This document shows positions 1-9,249 of a stretch of DNA of 64,000 nucleotides, in pieces (the first letter of the stretch is position 1; each line of letters starts with the position of its first letter). Source of the stretch: G963674665 sp963674665. Its GTDB lineage: Bacteria > Desulfobacterota > Desulfovibrionia > Desulfovibrionales > Desulfovibrionaceae. Below the pieces are notes generated by a model, which worked only from the letters and a program-made list of their open reading frames with translations, was not told where the DNA came from and searched no databases. The position numbers were made by a program, and so were the translations under genes. The stretch covers positions 564,806-628,805 of the forward strand of contig CAXXPL010000001.1 in assembly GCA_963674665.2 (NCBI GenBank), read 5' to 3'.

Positions 1-681
1 CATGTTGACCATCTCCTGCACCACGTTGACGTTGGGTGTCTCCAGATAGCCCTGGGCCACCTCGAAGTCGTCGGCCGCCACTTCGGCGGCGTCACTGCCC
101 TCCGGCAGCGTGAAGAAATTGGCGCCGTATTTTTCCAGGGCCTTGAGGTTGTCCACGGTGACCACGTCGATCTGCCCCACGGCTTCATCGTCGGCGAATA
201 TCTGCCCGTCCGGGCCGATGGTGATATTGGAGCTCTGCGGGATCACCAACTCGCCGCCACCTCCCAGCACAGGGAATCCTTCCGACGTGACCAGCTTGCC
301 CTCGGGGCTGAGCTGAAAGTTTCCATTTCTGGTGTAGAAATCTCCCACCTCGGTGCGGACCTTGAAGAAACCATCACCCATGATGGCGAGGTCCAGGGGG
401 TTCTCGGTGTTCTTGAGGCTTCCCTGGGAGAAATCGACCTGGGATTCGGCAAGCCTGGGACGGGCGATATTCACGGCGTCCGGGAACAATTGCTTGTCGC
501 GAAGGCTCAGCACGGGCTGACGGATGAGGTCATGAGCGTAGTTGATCATGGTGTCCTCAAAGGCGTAGCGGTCCTGCTTGAATCCCGTGGTGTTCACGTT
601 CGCCAAATTATTGGCGATGATATTGAGCCTGTGTTCCTGGGTCATGGCCCCGAACATGGCGGAATATAACGAACTTTCCAT
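1..681 (-). CDS. flgF: Flagellar basal-body rod protein FlgF, partial
   Basis: The minus-strand frame runs open from ATG at 681 to the left window edge (227 codons), so the C-terminus is missing. The N-terminus carries the rod/hook signature (NIIANNLANVNTTGFK) after MESSLYSAMFGAMTQEHRL, as in FlgF/FlgG proximal-rod proteins. A strong AAGGAGG lies 8 nt before the ATG. The protein is exported by the flagellar type III system and builds the rod through the periplasm. FlgF is preferred over FlgG from the MESSLYSA start, but the two are close paralogues. flgG would be expected just beyond the left edge. Confidence 0.85.
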   Translation of the reverse strand, partial: MESSLYSAMFGAMTQEHRLNIIANNLANVNTTGFKQDRYAFEDTMINYAHDLIRQPVLSLRDKQLFPDAVNIARPRLAESQVDFSQGSLKNTENPLDLAIMGDGFFKVRTEVGDFYTRNGNFQLSPEGKLVTSEGFPVLGGGGELVIPQSSNITIGPDGQIFADDEAVGQIDVVTVDNLKALEKYGANFFTLPEGSDAAEVAADDFEVAQGYLETPNVNVVQEMVNM

Positions 682-963
682 AGCGTGACCCTCCTTTGGG
701 CTTCTGCTTGGCAGTATGGTTGCAATATGTTTGCCAGAACAAAGGAGTGGATTTTTGGGAGCTGAAGAGAATCTTCGCAGAAAAATGACGAAATAGTAAA
801 AATTTTTAGACCTGAAATTTCATAATCGTTAAAAAATTCAATAATGAAATTGGGGACAATTTTGAGGCCATATATAAAATAAAATAAAAACGGAGTGTTA
901 TGCTTGCGGAAAAGAAAAATGATGCAAAATTGTTCCCGGCATCCTCCTTGCAAATAATCCACC
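682..963. other. Intergenic, divergent promoter region
   Basis: This AT-rich 280-bp stretch separates flgF (minus) from the regulator gene at 964 (plus) and must hold both promoters. I see no clear sigma-54, sigma-28 or palindromic operator that I would defend. Confidence 0.4.
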
Positions 964-2598
964 ATGCCTGGAAGCTCGAATACAAATCACGACCTGTCGC
1001 ACATCACCATGCCCAACGGCATGGTCTTTGACACGTCCAAGCGCCTGGAGGAGACCCTGCAGAGCATTTTGGACGTTCTCGTGGTGCGTGGAGGGCGCCC
1101 CTACTTCAAACAGGCCTTTGTCCTGCTTGTGGACTCGGATTCCGATAAAAGCGTCGTGGCGGCTGCCCAGGGCATGCCCCAGGGGTTCAGGGATGCGGCC
1201 GGCCTTCGGCCCGAAGAGCTGGACCGCTACGACCTGGGCGTCACCAGTAGGGTGCTGCGCTCCGGGCTTTCGTGTCATGAAACGGACGCCAGCCGCCTCC
1301 ATGAGGGGATCATGTTTTTCGGCGTGCCCATCATGATGCGGGGCGGGGTCACCGGCGTTCTCACCGCGGGGCGGGAGGGCGGACGCCCCGGCGAAATAGC
1401 CTCGGACCTGCGCTTCCTCGGAGGCATGGCCAGGGTGCTGGGCTTGTGCGTCACCTGCGACGCCAGGTGTCGCCAGTGTGAACACAGCGAGGCCGAGCTG
1501 CAGCATGAGCTCTCCCGGTTGAGGAGCAGGCTGGCTGCCCGCGCCGACGAGCACGAGGAACGGCAGACCCTGAACCAGATTCAAGGGCAGAGCCCGGTGA
1601 TGCGGGAGATCCGGCGTCAGGTGGAGAAGGTCGCCCCCACAAAGGCGGCGGTGCTGCTGCAAGGGGAGCCCGGTACAGGCAAGACCCTTGTCGCCGAGAT
1701 CATCCACGCCCTCTCCGGACGCAGCGGGCACCCCTTTGTCAAAGTGGACTGCACCTCCATTCCCCATGACCTTCTTGAAGTGGAACTTTTCGGCCGCGAT
1801 GGCTCCCAGGATGTGGAGCTGGACGGCGAGCCCCTCATCGGGGCCAGGCAGGGGCGGCTGGAAGAGGCCCACAAGGGCACGCTCTTTCTGTATGAAGCCA
1901 GCCTGCTCCCACTTCCGGTGCAGGCCAAACTGCTGCAGGTGCTGCAGGACAAGGTTGTCAAACGTTTGGGCGACAACCCGGCCGCGCGCTCCCATCCCGC
2001 GGACGTGCGCATCGTCACCGCCAGCAGCACGGATTTGGCCGCTCTGGCCCGACAAGAGGAGTTCCGCCCCGACCTGTTCTACCGCCTCAACGTCTTTCTC
2101 ATCCAAACGCCCCCCTTGCGGGAGCGTCACGAGGACATTCCCCGTCTCCTCAATCATTTTCTGCTGAACATCCGTGAATCCTGCCGCCGCAACCTGGCGT
2201 TCACGCCCGGTGCCCTGAAGATGCTCACCAGCTACCACTGGCCCGGCAATGTGCGCGAGATGGAGGAACTGTTGGAGCAACTGGCCGTGATGGCCGAAAC
2301 CAGCGCCATCGAGACCGGCATGTTGCTGCCCCTGCTGGCCCGTGATCCGGACAGCGCGGTGGAACTCCCTCCTGAGGAGGGCGAGAGCCGTGTCGTGGGA
2401 AGGGGGCACACTCTGCAGGACATGGAGCGGAACGAGGTGGTCGCGGCGTTGCGGCGCAACGACTGGGTGCAGCACAAAGGCGCCAAGGACCTGGGCATCA
2501 CCCAGCGCCAGATGGGCTACCGCGTCCGCAAGTACAAGCTCGAGGGCGTCATCGCCGAAGAGCGCGCCAAGCTTCGCTCACGCAAGAACAAGAGCTAG
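964..2598 (+). CDS. GAF/AAA+/Fis activator lacking GAFTGA
   Basis: A 544-aa protein built like a NifA/NtrC enhancer-binding protein: an N-terminal GAF-like sensor (about residues 25-170) with a cysteine cluster (CVTCDARCRQC, about 160-175), a coiled linker, an AAA+ domain (about 200-430) and a NifA-like Fis helix-turn-helix (WVQHKGAKDLGITQRQMGY) at the C-terminus. Walker A is intact (GEPGTGKT). The loop after ELFG, which should carry GAFTGA, reads GSQDVELDGEPLIGA. The Walker B segment is LFLYEA instead of LFLDEI. It therefore probably cannot remodel sigma-54 holoenzyme in the standard way and may act as a sigma-70-type regulator or be degenerate. It sits alone ahead of the phosphate permease. 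ATG at 964 is used; the ribosome site is weak. Confidence 0.8.
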   Translation: MPGSSNTNHDLSHITMPNGMVFDTSKRLEETLQSILDVLVVRGGRPYFKQAFVLLVDSDSDKSVVAAAQGMPQGFRDAAGLRPEELDRYDLGVTSRVLRSGLSCHETDASRLHEGIMFFGVPIMMRGGVTGVLTAGREGGRPGEIASDLRFLGGMARVLGLCVTCDARCRQCEHSEAELQHELSRLRSRLAARADEHEERQTLNQIQGQSPVMREIRRQVEKVAPTKAAVLLQGEPGTGKTLVAEIIHALSGRSGHPFVKVDCTSIPHDLLEVELFGRDGSQDVELDGEPLIGARQGRLEEAHKGTLFLYEASLLPLPVQAKLLQVLQDKVVKRLGDNPAARSHPADVRIVTASSTDLAALARQEEFRPDLFYRLNVFLIQTPPLRERHEDIPRLLNHFLLNIRESCRRNLAFTPGALKMLTSYHWPGNVREMEELLEQLAVMAETSAIETGMLLPLLARDPDSAVELPPEEGESRVVGRGHTLQDMERNEVVAALRRNDWVQHKGAKDLGITQRQMGYRVRKYKLEGVIAEERAKLRSRKNKS

Positions 2599-2871
2599 CG
2601 GGCGGAATGGGTCATTCCGGGGATGACCTTTTGGGAGCACTCCCCCCGGCCCCCCCTTTTCCCATGATTTCCAGCACGGTTGGGCAGCGGATTGCCGCTG
2701 TCCCGACACTCCGGGCATTCCAAGGCCGGCGTGTTGCCCTTTTTCGCGGAAAAACCAAAAGGATGGATATTGTAACCTGAATATAACACAACTCATTTTC
2801 CCCTGGGCTAGGCTTGGTGCGAGAAAAGAGCGCATACCCGGCTGTCCACCTACTCTTCGCGCGGGGGTACA

Positions 2872-4107
2872 ATGAGTTTCTTTGATGTTTTTTTCTATTT
2901 GTCGATTTTCGGGGGATTTCTGATGGCCTTCTCCCTGGGGGCCAACGACGCCGCCAATTCCATGGCCTCGGCTGTGGGCGCCAAAGCCATCACCATCAGG
3001 CAGGCCGTTTTCATAGCGGGCATAATGAACTTCAGCGGCGCCGTGTTTCTTGGAGCGCATGTCACCGCCACCATATCCAAGGGAATCGTCGACCCGCTGG
3101 TGTTCACCGACCCCAAGATCCTGACCCTGGGCATGTTCGCCACACTGCTCACGGCCGGGACATGGGTTCTGCTGTCCACCGTCACCGGGTTCCCTGTGTC
3201 CAGCACCCACGCCATCGTGGGCGGGCTCATGGGGTTCGGCGTGGTGGCCGGTGGAGTCGACTCGGTGCAATGGGGGAAGCTCTTCGAGATATTTCTGTCC
3301 TGGATCGTCAGCCCTGCTCTGGGGGGTCTTGTTGCCTGGTTCATATACTTCATGATCAAAAAGACCATGCTGGACCGCAAGGATCTGTTCACCGCGGCCA
3401 AGCGATGTTGCCCCTGGTGGATGGGTATGACGGGGGGCATAATCATGCTGGCCCTTATCTTCGAGACCGAGATCGGGAATTCCATCGAGGACAACTGGTT
3501 CTTGGTGGCCCTGTCCACATTGTTCTGCGTCCTGTTCATGATGGAGATGGGCAAGAACCTGGTGAACGAGTTTCTGGAAACCCTGGACAAGCACGCCAAC
3601 GCGGTGGAACGGGTCTTCAAGCGGCTGCAGATAGTGACCTCCGCCTATGTTTCCCTTTCCCACGGCGCCAATGACGTTGCCAACGCCTTTGGCCCCGTGA
3701 CGGCCATCTATTTGATCGCCAAACACAACCACCTTCCGGCCGAGGGGCAGGTGCCCATGTTGATGCTCGTCATTGGCGGCATCGGTATTGCCGTGGGGAT
3801 TTCCGTGCTCGGAAAGCGTGTCATCAAGACCGTTGGCGAGGGTATTACCAAGCTGAACAACACCCGGGGTTTTTCAGTGGATTTCTCCATAGCCTCCACC
3901 GTGCTTCTTGCCTCCCGCATGGGCCTTCCTATATCTTCCACCACAGTGGCTGTCGGCGCGGTAACCGGCGTTGGTCTGGCCCAGGGCAGGAAGAACGTGC
4001 GGTTGGGCATGCTTGGCAAAATCGTCATGATGTGGATCTTGACCGTGCCCGTGGCCGGTGTCACCTCCTGCGTCTTTTATTTGATACTCAGGGCGTTGTT
4101 CATTTGA
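2872..4107 (+). CDS. pit: PiT-family inorganic phosphate transporter
   Basis: A 411-aa integral membrane protein with the duplicated PiT signature: GANDAANSMASAVGAKA near residue 24 and GANDVANAFGP near residue 265. Each is followed by a partner loop, TGFPVSSTHAIVGG and GLPISSTTVAVGA. About ten hydrophobic segments are visible. PiT proteins import metal-phosphate by proton or cation symport, and sulfate/phosphate specificity cannot be settled here. No PhoU-like gene lies beside it; the next plus-strand gene encodes a small DNA-binding-like protein. Length is normal for bacterial PiT. Confidence 0.9.
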   Translation: MSFFDVFFYLSIFGGFLMAFSLGANDAANSMASAVGAKAITIRQAVFIAGIMNFSGAVFLGAHVTATISKGIVDPLVFTDPKILTLGMFATLLTAGTWVLLSTVTGFPVSSTHAIVGGLMGFGVVAGGVDSVQWGKLFEIFLSWIVSPALGGLVAWFIYFMIKKTMLDRKDLFTAAKRCCPWWMGMTGGIIMLALIFETEIGNSIEDNWFLVALSTLFCVLFMMEMGKNLVNEFLETLDKHANAVERVFKRLQIVTSAYVSLSHGANDVANAFGPVTAIYLIAKHNHLPAEGQVPMLMLVIGGIGIAVGISVLGKRVIKTVGEGITKLNNTRGFSVDFSIASTVLLASRMGLPISSTTVAVGAVTGVGLAQGRKNVRLGMLGKIVMMWILTVPVAGVTSCVFYLILRALFI

Positions 4108-4165
4108 ACAGAGGATATACCGTTGGTAGGCGTCACCCGGCCGTAAGATCGAACTGGAGGATGAA

Positions 4166-4441
4166 ATGAACAAAAAGGTGGATGACAACGAGTCATACAA
4201 GCCCATAAGCTGTTTCATCAGCGAAAGAGCCTTCAGCTTCCTCAACGAGCTGAGCAAAAAGCTCGGCTGGAATCAGCACGAGATAGTTTCCAAGGCCATA
4301 GAAATACTTTGGGAAAGCGCTGAAGAAGAGACACCGGAGCCGGGAAATCCTCTGGCGTCCCAGCTCAATGCCAACGAGCAGCTGATGAGGAAGGTCGAAG
4401 AGCTCGAACAAAGGATCGCTGACCTGGAAGCACGAAAATAA
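4166..4441 (+). CDS. Small ribbon-helix-helix-like coiled-coil protein
   Basis: A 91-aa protein starting at ATG 4166 behind a GGAGG. Residues 12-50 read as a strand followed by two helices (SCFISERAFSFLNELSKKLGW, then HEIVSKAIEILWE), the outline of a ribbon-helix-helix DNA-binding domain. Residues 66-90 form a heptad-like coiled coil (LMRKVEELEQRIADLEARK). No named family is recognised. It is transcribed in the same direction as pit with a 58-nt gap, so it could be a co-transcribed regulator, but this is inference. Confidence 0.6.
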   Translation: MNKKVDDNESYKPISCFISERAFSFLNELSKKLGWNQHEIVSKAIEILWESAEEETPEPGNPLASQLNANEQLMRKVEELEQRIADLEARK

Positions 4442-4565
4442 CTCCTCCTTTGGCATGCTCCCACCAGCGGAGAACCTTCCGGAATAATCGGTGCCCTCGC
4501 TTCATGAGAGCGGCACCACTTACTCGATAACCACAAAAGGCCGCATCCCTGGGCAGGACTCTGTG

Positions 4566-5738
4566 CTAGGCCTGCCGCAGCAGCCTCGGCAGCAGGGGCC
4601 CCCGGGTCCTTGGTCTGCCCACCAGCTGCGGCAGCCAGGTGTGCAGCAAATGGATCACCGGCACGCACAGCAGCAGGCTGAGCAGAGTGAACGCAGCCGT
4701 GCCCCCGGTGATGGCCAGCGCGCTGTTCGGAGCTATTTCCAGCAGCCACTTCATGAACGGTACGTTCAGGAAGTGGTAGAACACGCCATTGAGGATGAGC
4801 AGGATGAACACGTTGCGCCCCAGATAGGAGAGCAGACGGTTCTCCCGCGAGGCGTGGGCCAGGAGCAGCAGCATGAAGCAGCCGGCAATAGCGGTGAAGG
4901 GGAAGAGCAGGACATTGCCGTGGGAGGAGAGCAGGATGACCACAGCGTCGAACATGCGGAAGGGGCCGGTGTTCAGGTCGTAGGTGAGGTATACCGCCAG
5001 CAGGCAGAGCAACCCGCCCCCGAATATCGTCCAGGTCCTGCCGGTGAATTCGCGGTCCCTGCCGGTGATGCGGGTGAAGACGCCGTTCCGGCGCAGCAGG
5101 ATCCCCGTGAGATAGAACGCGTACATTACCGGGGCCTCGTTGGCGAACCAGAGAGTGTAGTTGAACAGTTGCTGGAACTGAACGAACTGGTAGGTCTGAT
5201 TCAGATAATACCCCCCGAAGTAGCAGCAGAGCGCCGCGATGACGATCCTGGTGTCCGTGGTGAGGAAACGCCCCACAAGATAGTGCAGCACCTCCACCGA
5301 CACCAGGGCGGTCACGAACCACAGGGGGATGTCGAACAGCGGGAGGCCCTGCAGGGTTTTCACGGCCGCCACCATGAGCATTGTGGGGTTGGTGGGGTCA
5401 GTGGCAACGTAGCTGGCCTTGAACAGCAGGTGCAGGACCACGAAGACGACGCTGAAAACGAGATAGGGGAACAGCCGGGTGAAAAAGAGGCGCCTGAGAA
5501 AAGCTCCTGGCCGCATCTCCAGGATCTCGGGCTTGGCCACATACCCCGCCACAAGGAAAAAGAAGGGCATGTGGAAGGAGTAGATGAACTTGTACTGATA
5601 CATCCCCACGGCGTTCTTCATGTTCATGGCCTGCTCTATGATGTGGCCGTAGTAGACCAGAGCCATGCCGTAGAACCGCGCGATGTCCAGAGTGGGGACG
5701 CGTCTGCCCTTGGAAATGAGATCTGGAGTGCTATTCAT
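4566..5738 (-). CDS. Acyltransferase-3 family membrane protein
   Basis: A 390-aa polytopic protein with about ten transmembrane helices. The N-terminus has the acyltransferase-3 layout: RVPTLDIARFYGMALVYYGHI, with the family histidine, then FIYSFHMPFFFLVAGY, the F-H-M-P-F-F loop. Such enzymes O-acetylate or succinylate cell-surface polysaccharides or other extracytoplasmic targets; the substrate cannot be told here. It is a lone minus-strand gene facing the small protein gene and shows no operon partners. Confidence 0.85.
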   Translation of the reverse strand: MNSTPDLISKGRRVPTLDIARFYGMALVYYGHIIEQAMNMKNAVGMYQYKFIYSFHMPFFFLVAGYVAKPEILEMRPGAFLRRLFFTRLFPYLVFSVVFVVLHLLFKASYVATDPTNPTMLMVAAVKTLQGLPLFDIPLWFVTALVSVEVLHYLVGRFLTTDTRIVIAALCCYFGGYYLNQTYQFVQFQQLFNYTLWFANEAPVMYAFYLTGILLRRNGVFTRITGRDREFTGRTWTIFGGGLLCLLAVYLTYDLNTGPFRMFDAVVILLSSHGNVLLFPFTAIAGCFMLLLLAHASRENRLLSYLGRNVFILLILNGVFYHFLNVPFMKWLLEIAPNSALAITGGTAAFTLLSLLLCVPVIHLLHTWLPQLVGRPRTRGPLLPRLLRQA

Positions 5739-6156
5739 AGGCCCTAACTTATAGGTTTGTACAGACCTGTCAAGAACTTACTGAACTTAAAGGATAAATT
5801 TTCGTTTTACATGAAAGTGAAAGTTGTCCTGCAGCCTCGGATGCGGGTGACATCGAGGTGTGACGGAACTGTTCGGGCATAGTGTTCATCCGTCATGGCG
5901 GGCATGACAATGGACCAAGGTTTTTCGCTCGGTAACCGGCGGACCGCTCGATGGGGAATATGGTGCGTTTTCGCTGCAGCACAATGTGAAAATGCTGGAA
6001 GTGGCATGGAGCAGCTGATAAAGTCAGCCCAGAATTGTATATGCACGCTTTGGAAAGGGGAGTGCAAGGCGGTGAACCTGTTGCAAACGAGGTTCCCTCT
6101 GGCGCAACGCCTTTCCCAATGCAGCAAATGACAACATGCCTCATGGAGGTGCCGCC
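5739..6156. other. Intergenic, 418 bp, no supported gene
   Basis: Contains the divergent promoters of the acyltransferase and the isochorismatase-fold gene. A short open frame (5895-6131, plus) has no ribosome site and no recognisable protein features. No repeat or RNA gene was seen. Confidence 0.5.
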
Positions 6157-6798
6157 ATGTGTAGAGTTTTCGCTTTCGTATTGCTCGTCGTGCCGCTTCT
6201 TGCCGGTGGGGTGATATCCTCGGCCAGCGCCGGGGAGGCCATCGACATGATGTGGGAGAGCGTCACGCCACCGCCCAAACCCGAGCTCAAGGCCGTGACC
6301 CTGGACCCGGCGCGGACCGCGCTGCTGATTTTGGACATCGAGGAGCTCACCTGCAACGCCGAGCGCCGCCCCCGCTGTCTGGATACCGTTCCGCGCATCG
6401 CGGAACTGGCCGCCGCCGCGCGCAAGGCCGGGGCGCCCGTTGTCTACAGCCTCACCGGAAGGGGTACGCCCGAAACCATCCTGCCCCCTGTGGCCATGCA
6501 GCCCGGGGAGCTGGTGGTGCAGTCCAGCGTGGACAAGTTCTGGCGAACGGACCTGGAAAAGATTCTCGCCGACAAGAACGTGAACACGGTGGTCGTCACG
6601 GGCACCGCGGCCCACGGCGCGGTGATGCACACCGCCACCGCCGCCGGGTTCAGGGGCATGCACGTGATCCTGCCCGTGGACTGCCTCTCGGCCGCGGACC
6701 CCTATATCGAGCAGGCCTCGGTGCATCTCCTGCTCACAGGGCCGGGTACGCGCAAACGCATCACCCTGACCAGGAGCGACATGATCGGTTTCAAATGA
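6157..6798 (+). CDS. Exported isochorismatase-fold protein without catalytic Cys
   Basis: Starts at ATG 6157, chosen because GGAGG lies 7 nt upstream; an in-frame ATG at 6136 lacks one. The first 26 residues are a signal peptide (FAFVLLVVPLLAGG, then ASAGEA), so the mature protein is extracytoplasmic, unusual for this fold. The isochorismatase core is clear: ALLILDIEE supplies the Asp and VDKFWRTDLE the Lys. The usual nucleophile segment (TGxxTDxCVxxTA) reads TGTAAHGAVMHTA, so Cys is replaced by Ala. As in true isochorismatases, hydrolysis might not need Cys; equally the protein may bind ligand only. Stand-alone gene. Confidence 0.75.
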   Translation: MCRVFAFVLLVVPLLAGGVISSASAGEAIDMMWESVTPPPKPELKAVTLDPARTALLILDIEELTCNAERRPRCLDTVPRIAELAAAARKAGAPVVYSLTGRGTPETILPPVAMQPGELVVQSSVDKFWRTDLEKILADKNVNTVVVTGTAAHGAVMHTATAAGFRGMHVILPVDCLSAADPYIEQASVHLLLTGPGTRKRITLTRSDMIGFK

Positions 6799-7033
6799 GC
6801 CAAAAAGTGCTGGGTAAATAACTTTGTGAAATGCGTTGCCAGGGGGAAATCTTCCTATGGAGAGGTTCTCCTCCCGGACCCCTTTTCAAAAAATTTGCAA
6901 ATAAAATAATATATATCAAGGATTTCTAAAAAGATCCCCCAGGTGAAAACCTTTTCAATGAGGGTATCACCTGGAAATTCATCATCAGTGGCAGCTCTTT
7001 CCGGGCTTTGGCTTTTCCTGTATCTTGCGCCGC

Positions 7034-9244
7034 ATGCGAGAATACGACACTGACAGCATTGGCGGGGGCATCGAGCTCAAGGGCGAGATCGAGCACATCA
7101 CCTTCTCTGCAGAGGACACCGGCTTCACCGTTGCCCGGTTGCGTTACCAGGACGAGGACCGGCGCATGCGCATGGCCACCGTGGTGGGACACATGGTGGA
7201 CCCCCTGCCGGGGCAGCAGGTGGTGCTCACCGGCAGTTGGCAGCAGAATCCCAGATACGGCATGCAGTTCCGGGCCACGAGCTGTCGTGCTGCCCTGCCC
7301 ACCACCCTCACCGGCATCATGGCCTATCTCCAGTCCGGGCTGATCAAGGGCGTGGGCAAACAATACGCGGAGCGCATCGTGGAGCGTTTCGGCGAAGACA
7401 CTCTGGAGATCCTTGACAACGAGCCGGAGAGGCTGCTTGAGGTCGACGGCATCGGAAAGAAGAGGCTCGGCCAGATCAAGGACAGCTGGCAGGAGCACCG
7501 CGACATCCGCGAGCTGATGATATTCCTTCAGGGACACGGGGTGAGCGCTGCCTACGCGGTGCGCATCTTCAAGTTCTACGGCCCGGCGGCCATCAACGTG
7601 CTGCGGGATAACCCCTACCGCATGGCCATGGACATCCCGGGCGTGGGCTTCATCACCGCGGACAGCATTGCTCGGAAACTCGGCATCGAGCCTGACAACC
7701 CCCTGCGCATCCAGGCCGGGGCCTATTTCGCCCTCAGGCAGGGCACGGACAAGGGCAGTGTGTTCCTCCCCCTGAGTGTGTTGGTGGAGAAGACCTGCGA
7801 GCTGCTCGGCTCTCACCAGTACGACGACGCGGAGGACGCGGTACGCCGCCTGGCCGAGGAAAAGCGCGTTGTCCTGGAGGAACTGACCCCGGATATCGGC
7901 GAAGCCGTGTACCTTACCCCCTACCACTTTGCTGAATTGCGGGTGGCGGAGAAGCTGCTTCAGCTGGTGGCGGCGCCCAAGACCATGCGTCCCATCGAGG
8001 CGGAGAAGGCCATCGTCTGGGTGCAGCGGCAACTGAAGATCGAACTGGCCTCGCGCCAGGCCGAGGCCATCCGCGCTGCCGCGGGCAGCAAGGTCCTCGT
8101 TGTCACAGGGGGCCCCGGAACCGGCAAGACCACGATCATCATCGCCATCCTGCGCATCTTTCAGGCCATCAAGGCCAAGGCGCTGCTGGCGGCGCCCACG
8201 GGGCGCGCCGCCAAACGCATGGCCGAGGCCACCTGGCACGAGGCCATGACCATCCACAGGCTGCTGGAGTACAGCCCCCAGATCGGCTCTTTCAAGCGCA
8301 ACGAGGACAACCCCCTGGACTGCGCCCTGCTCATCGTGGACGAGGCCTCCATGATCGACGCGGTACTCATGCATCACCTGCTCAAGGCGGTGCCCCAGGG
8401 GGCCACCCTGATACTGGTGGGGGACGTGAACCAGCTTCCATCCGTGGGGCCGGGTAACGTGCTCGGCGACATCATCGCCTCGGAGTCCGTGAAGGTGGTG
8501 GTCCTGGATCAGATCTTCCGGCAGGCGCGGGAGAGCGCCATCGTCATGAACGCCCACGCCATCAACAGTGGGCAGATGCCATCCCTGCGCCACGATCCGG
8601 ACAATCCGGAGGATTTCTTCTACTTTCCCTGCGATGATCCGGACCAGACCGCCGAGTTGGTGGTGGACCTGGTGTGCCAGCGCATTCCCCAGCGTTTCGG
8701 CTATGATCCGCTGCGGGATATCCAGGTGCTCACCCCCATGCACAAGGGGCCCGCGGGAGCCCAGAATCTGAACGTGCTGCTTCAGGAGGCCCTGAACCCC
8801 ACAGGCAGAAAGATGCATCGTGCCGGTCGTGCTTTTCGGCTCAATGATAAAGTCATGCAGATCCGCAATAACTATGACAAGGATATATACAATGGCGATA
8901 TCGGAAGCATCGTGAGTCTGAACCTCGACGATGGCAGTCTCGATATCAGTATTGACGGGCGAATTGTCAATCTGGAGCAGTCCGAGCTCGAGGAACTTGT
9001 CCCGGCGTATGCCATTTCCATACATAAATCTCAAGGATCAGAGTACCCTGTAGTGGTTGTCCCCATGCTGACACAGCACTATGTACTCCTGCAAAGAAAT
9101 CTGTTATATACGGCTGTAACTCGTGGTAAAAAGCTTGTGGTTCTTGTAGGATCATCACGAGCAATAGGTATAGCAGTGTCAAACAATACCACGCAAAAGC
9201 GATATACCTTTCTTGAGCATCGATTGGCAGGCTGGGGGGGCTGA
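7034..9244 (+). CDS. recD2: RecD2/TraA-type ATP-dependent DNA helicase
   Basis: About 736 aa. It has an N-terminal OB-like region (GEIEHITFSAEDTGFTVARL), helix-hairpin-helix repeats (about 90-200), Walker A GGPGTGKTT (about residue 360), Walker B LLIVDEASM, a GDVNQLPSVGPG loop and a C-terminal UvrD-like motif (ISIHKSQGSEY). This is the RecBC-independent RecD2 family of 5'-3' helicases. ATG 7034 is preferred over TTG 7025, though neither has a strong ribosome site. From about 8820 to the stop the codons become conspicuously AT-rich (ATA, TTA, AGA, CGA) compared with the GC-rich body, suggesting mosaic ancestry of the last 140 codons. Confidence 0.9.
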   Translation: MREYDTDSIGGGIELKGEIEHITFSAEDTGFTVARLRYQDEDRRMRMATVVGHMVDPLPGQQVVLTGSWQQNPRYGMQFRATSCRAALPTTLTGIMAYLQSGLIKGVGKQYAERIVERFGEDTLEILDNEPERLLEVDGIGKKRLGQIKDSWQEHRDIRELMIFLQGHGVSAAYAVRIFKFYGPAAINVLRDNPYRMAMDIPGVGFITADSIARKLGIEPDNPLRIQAGAYFALRQGTDKGSVFLPLSVLVEKTCELLGSHQYDDAEDAVRRLAEEKRVVLEELTPDIGEAVYLTPYHFAELRVAEKLLQLVAAPKTMRPIEAEKAIVWVQRQLKIELASRQAEAIRAAAGSKVLVVTGGPGTGKTTIIIAILRIFQAIKAKALLAAPTGRAAKRMAEATWHEAMTIHRLLEYSPQIGSFKRNEDNPLDCALLIVDEASMIDAVLMHHLLKAVPQGATLILVGDVNQLPSVGPGNVLGDIIASESVKVVVLDQIFRQARESAIVMNAHAINSGQMPSLRHDPDNPEDFFYFPCDDPDQTAELVVDLVCQRIPQRFGYDPLRDIQVLTPMHKGPAGAQNLNVLLQEALNPTGRKMHRAGRAFRLNDKVMQIRNNYDKDIYNGDIGSIVSLNLDDGSLDISIDGRIVNLEQSELEELVPAYAISIHKSQGSEYPVVVVPMLTQHYVLLQRNLLYTAVTRGKKLVVLVGSSRAIGIAVSNNTTQKRYTFLEHRLAGWGG

Positions 9245-9249
9245 TTGAC

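Noticed and set aside
898..2475. 525-codon minus-strand frame opposite the regulator gene
   Set aside because: Antisense shadow; the plus-strand frame has clear AAA+ and helix-turn-helix motifs.
4491..5747. 418-codon plus-strand frame opposite the acyltransferase
   Set aside because: Gln/Glu/His-rich antisense reading with no family; the minus strand encodes a membrane protein.
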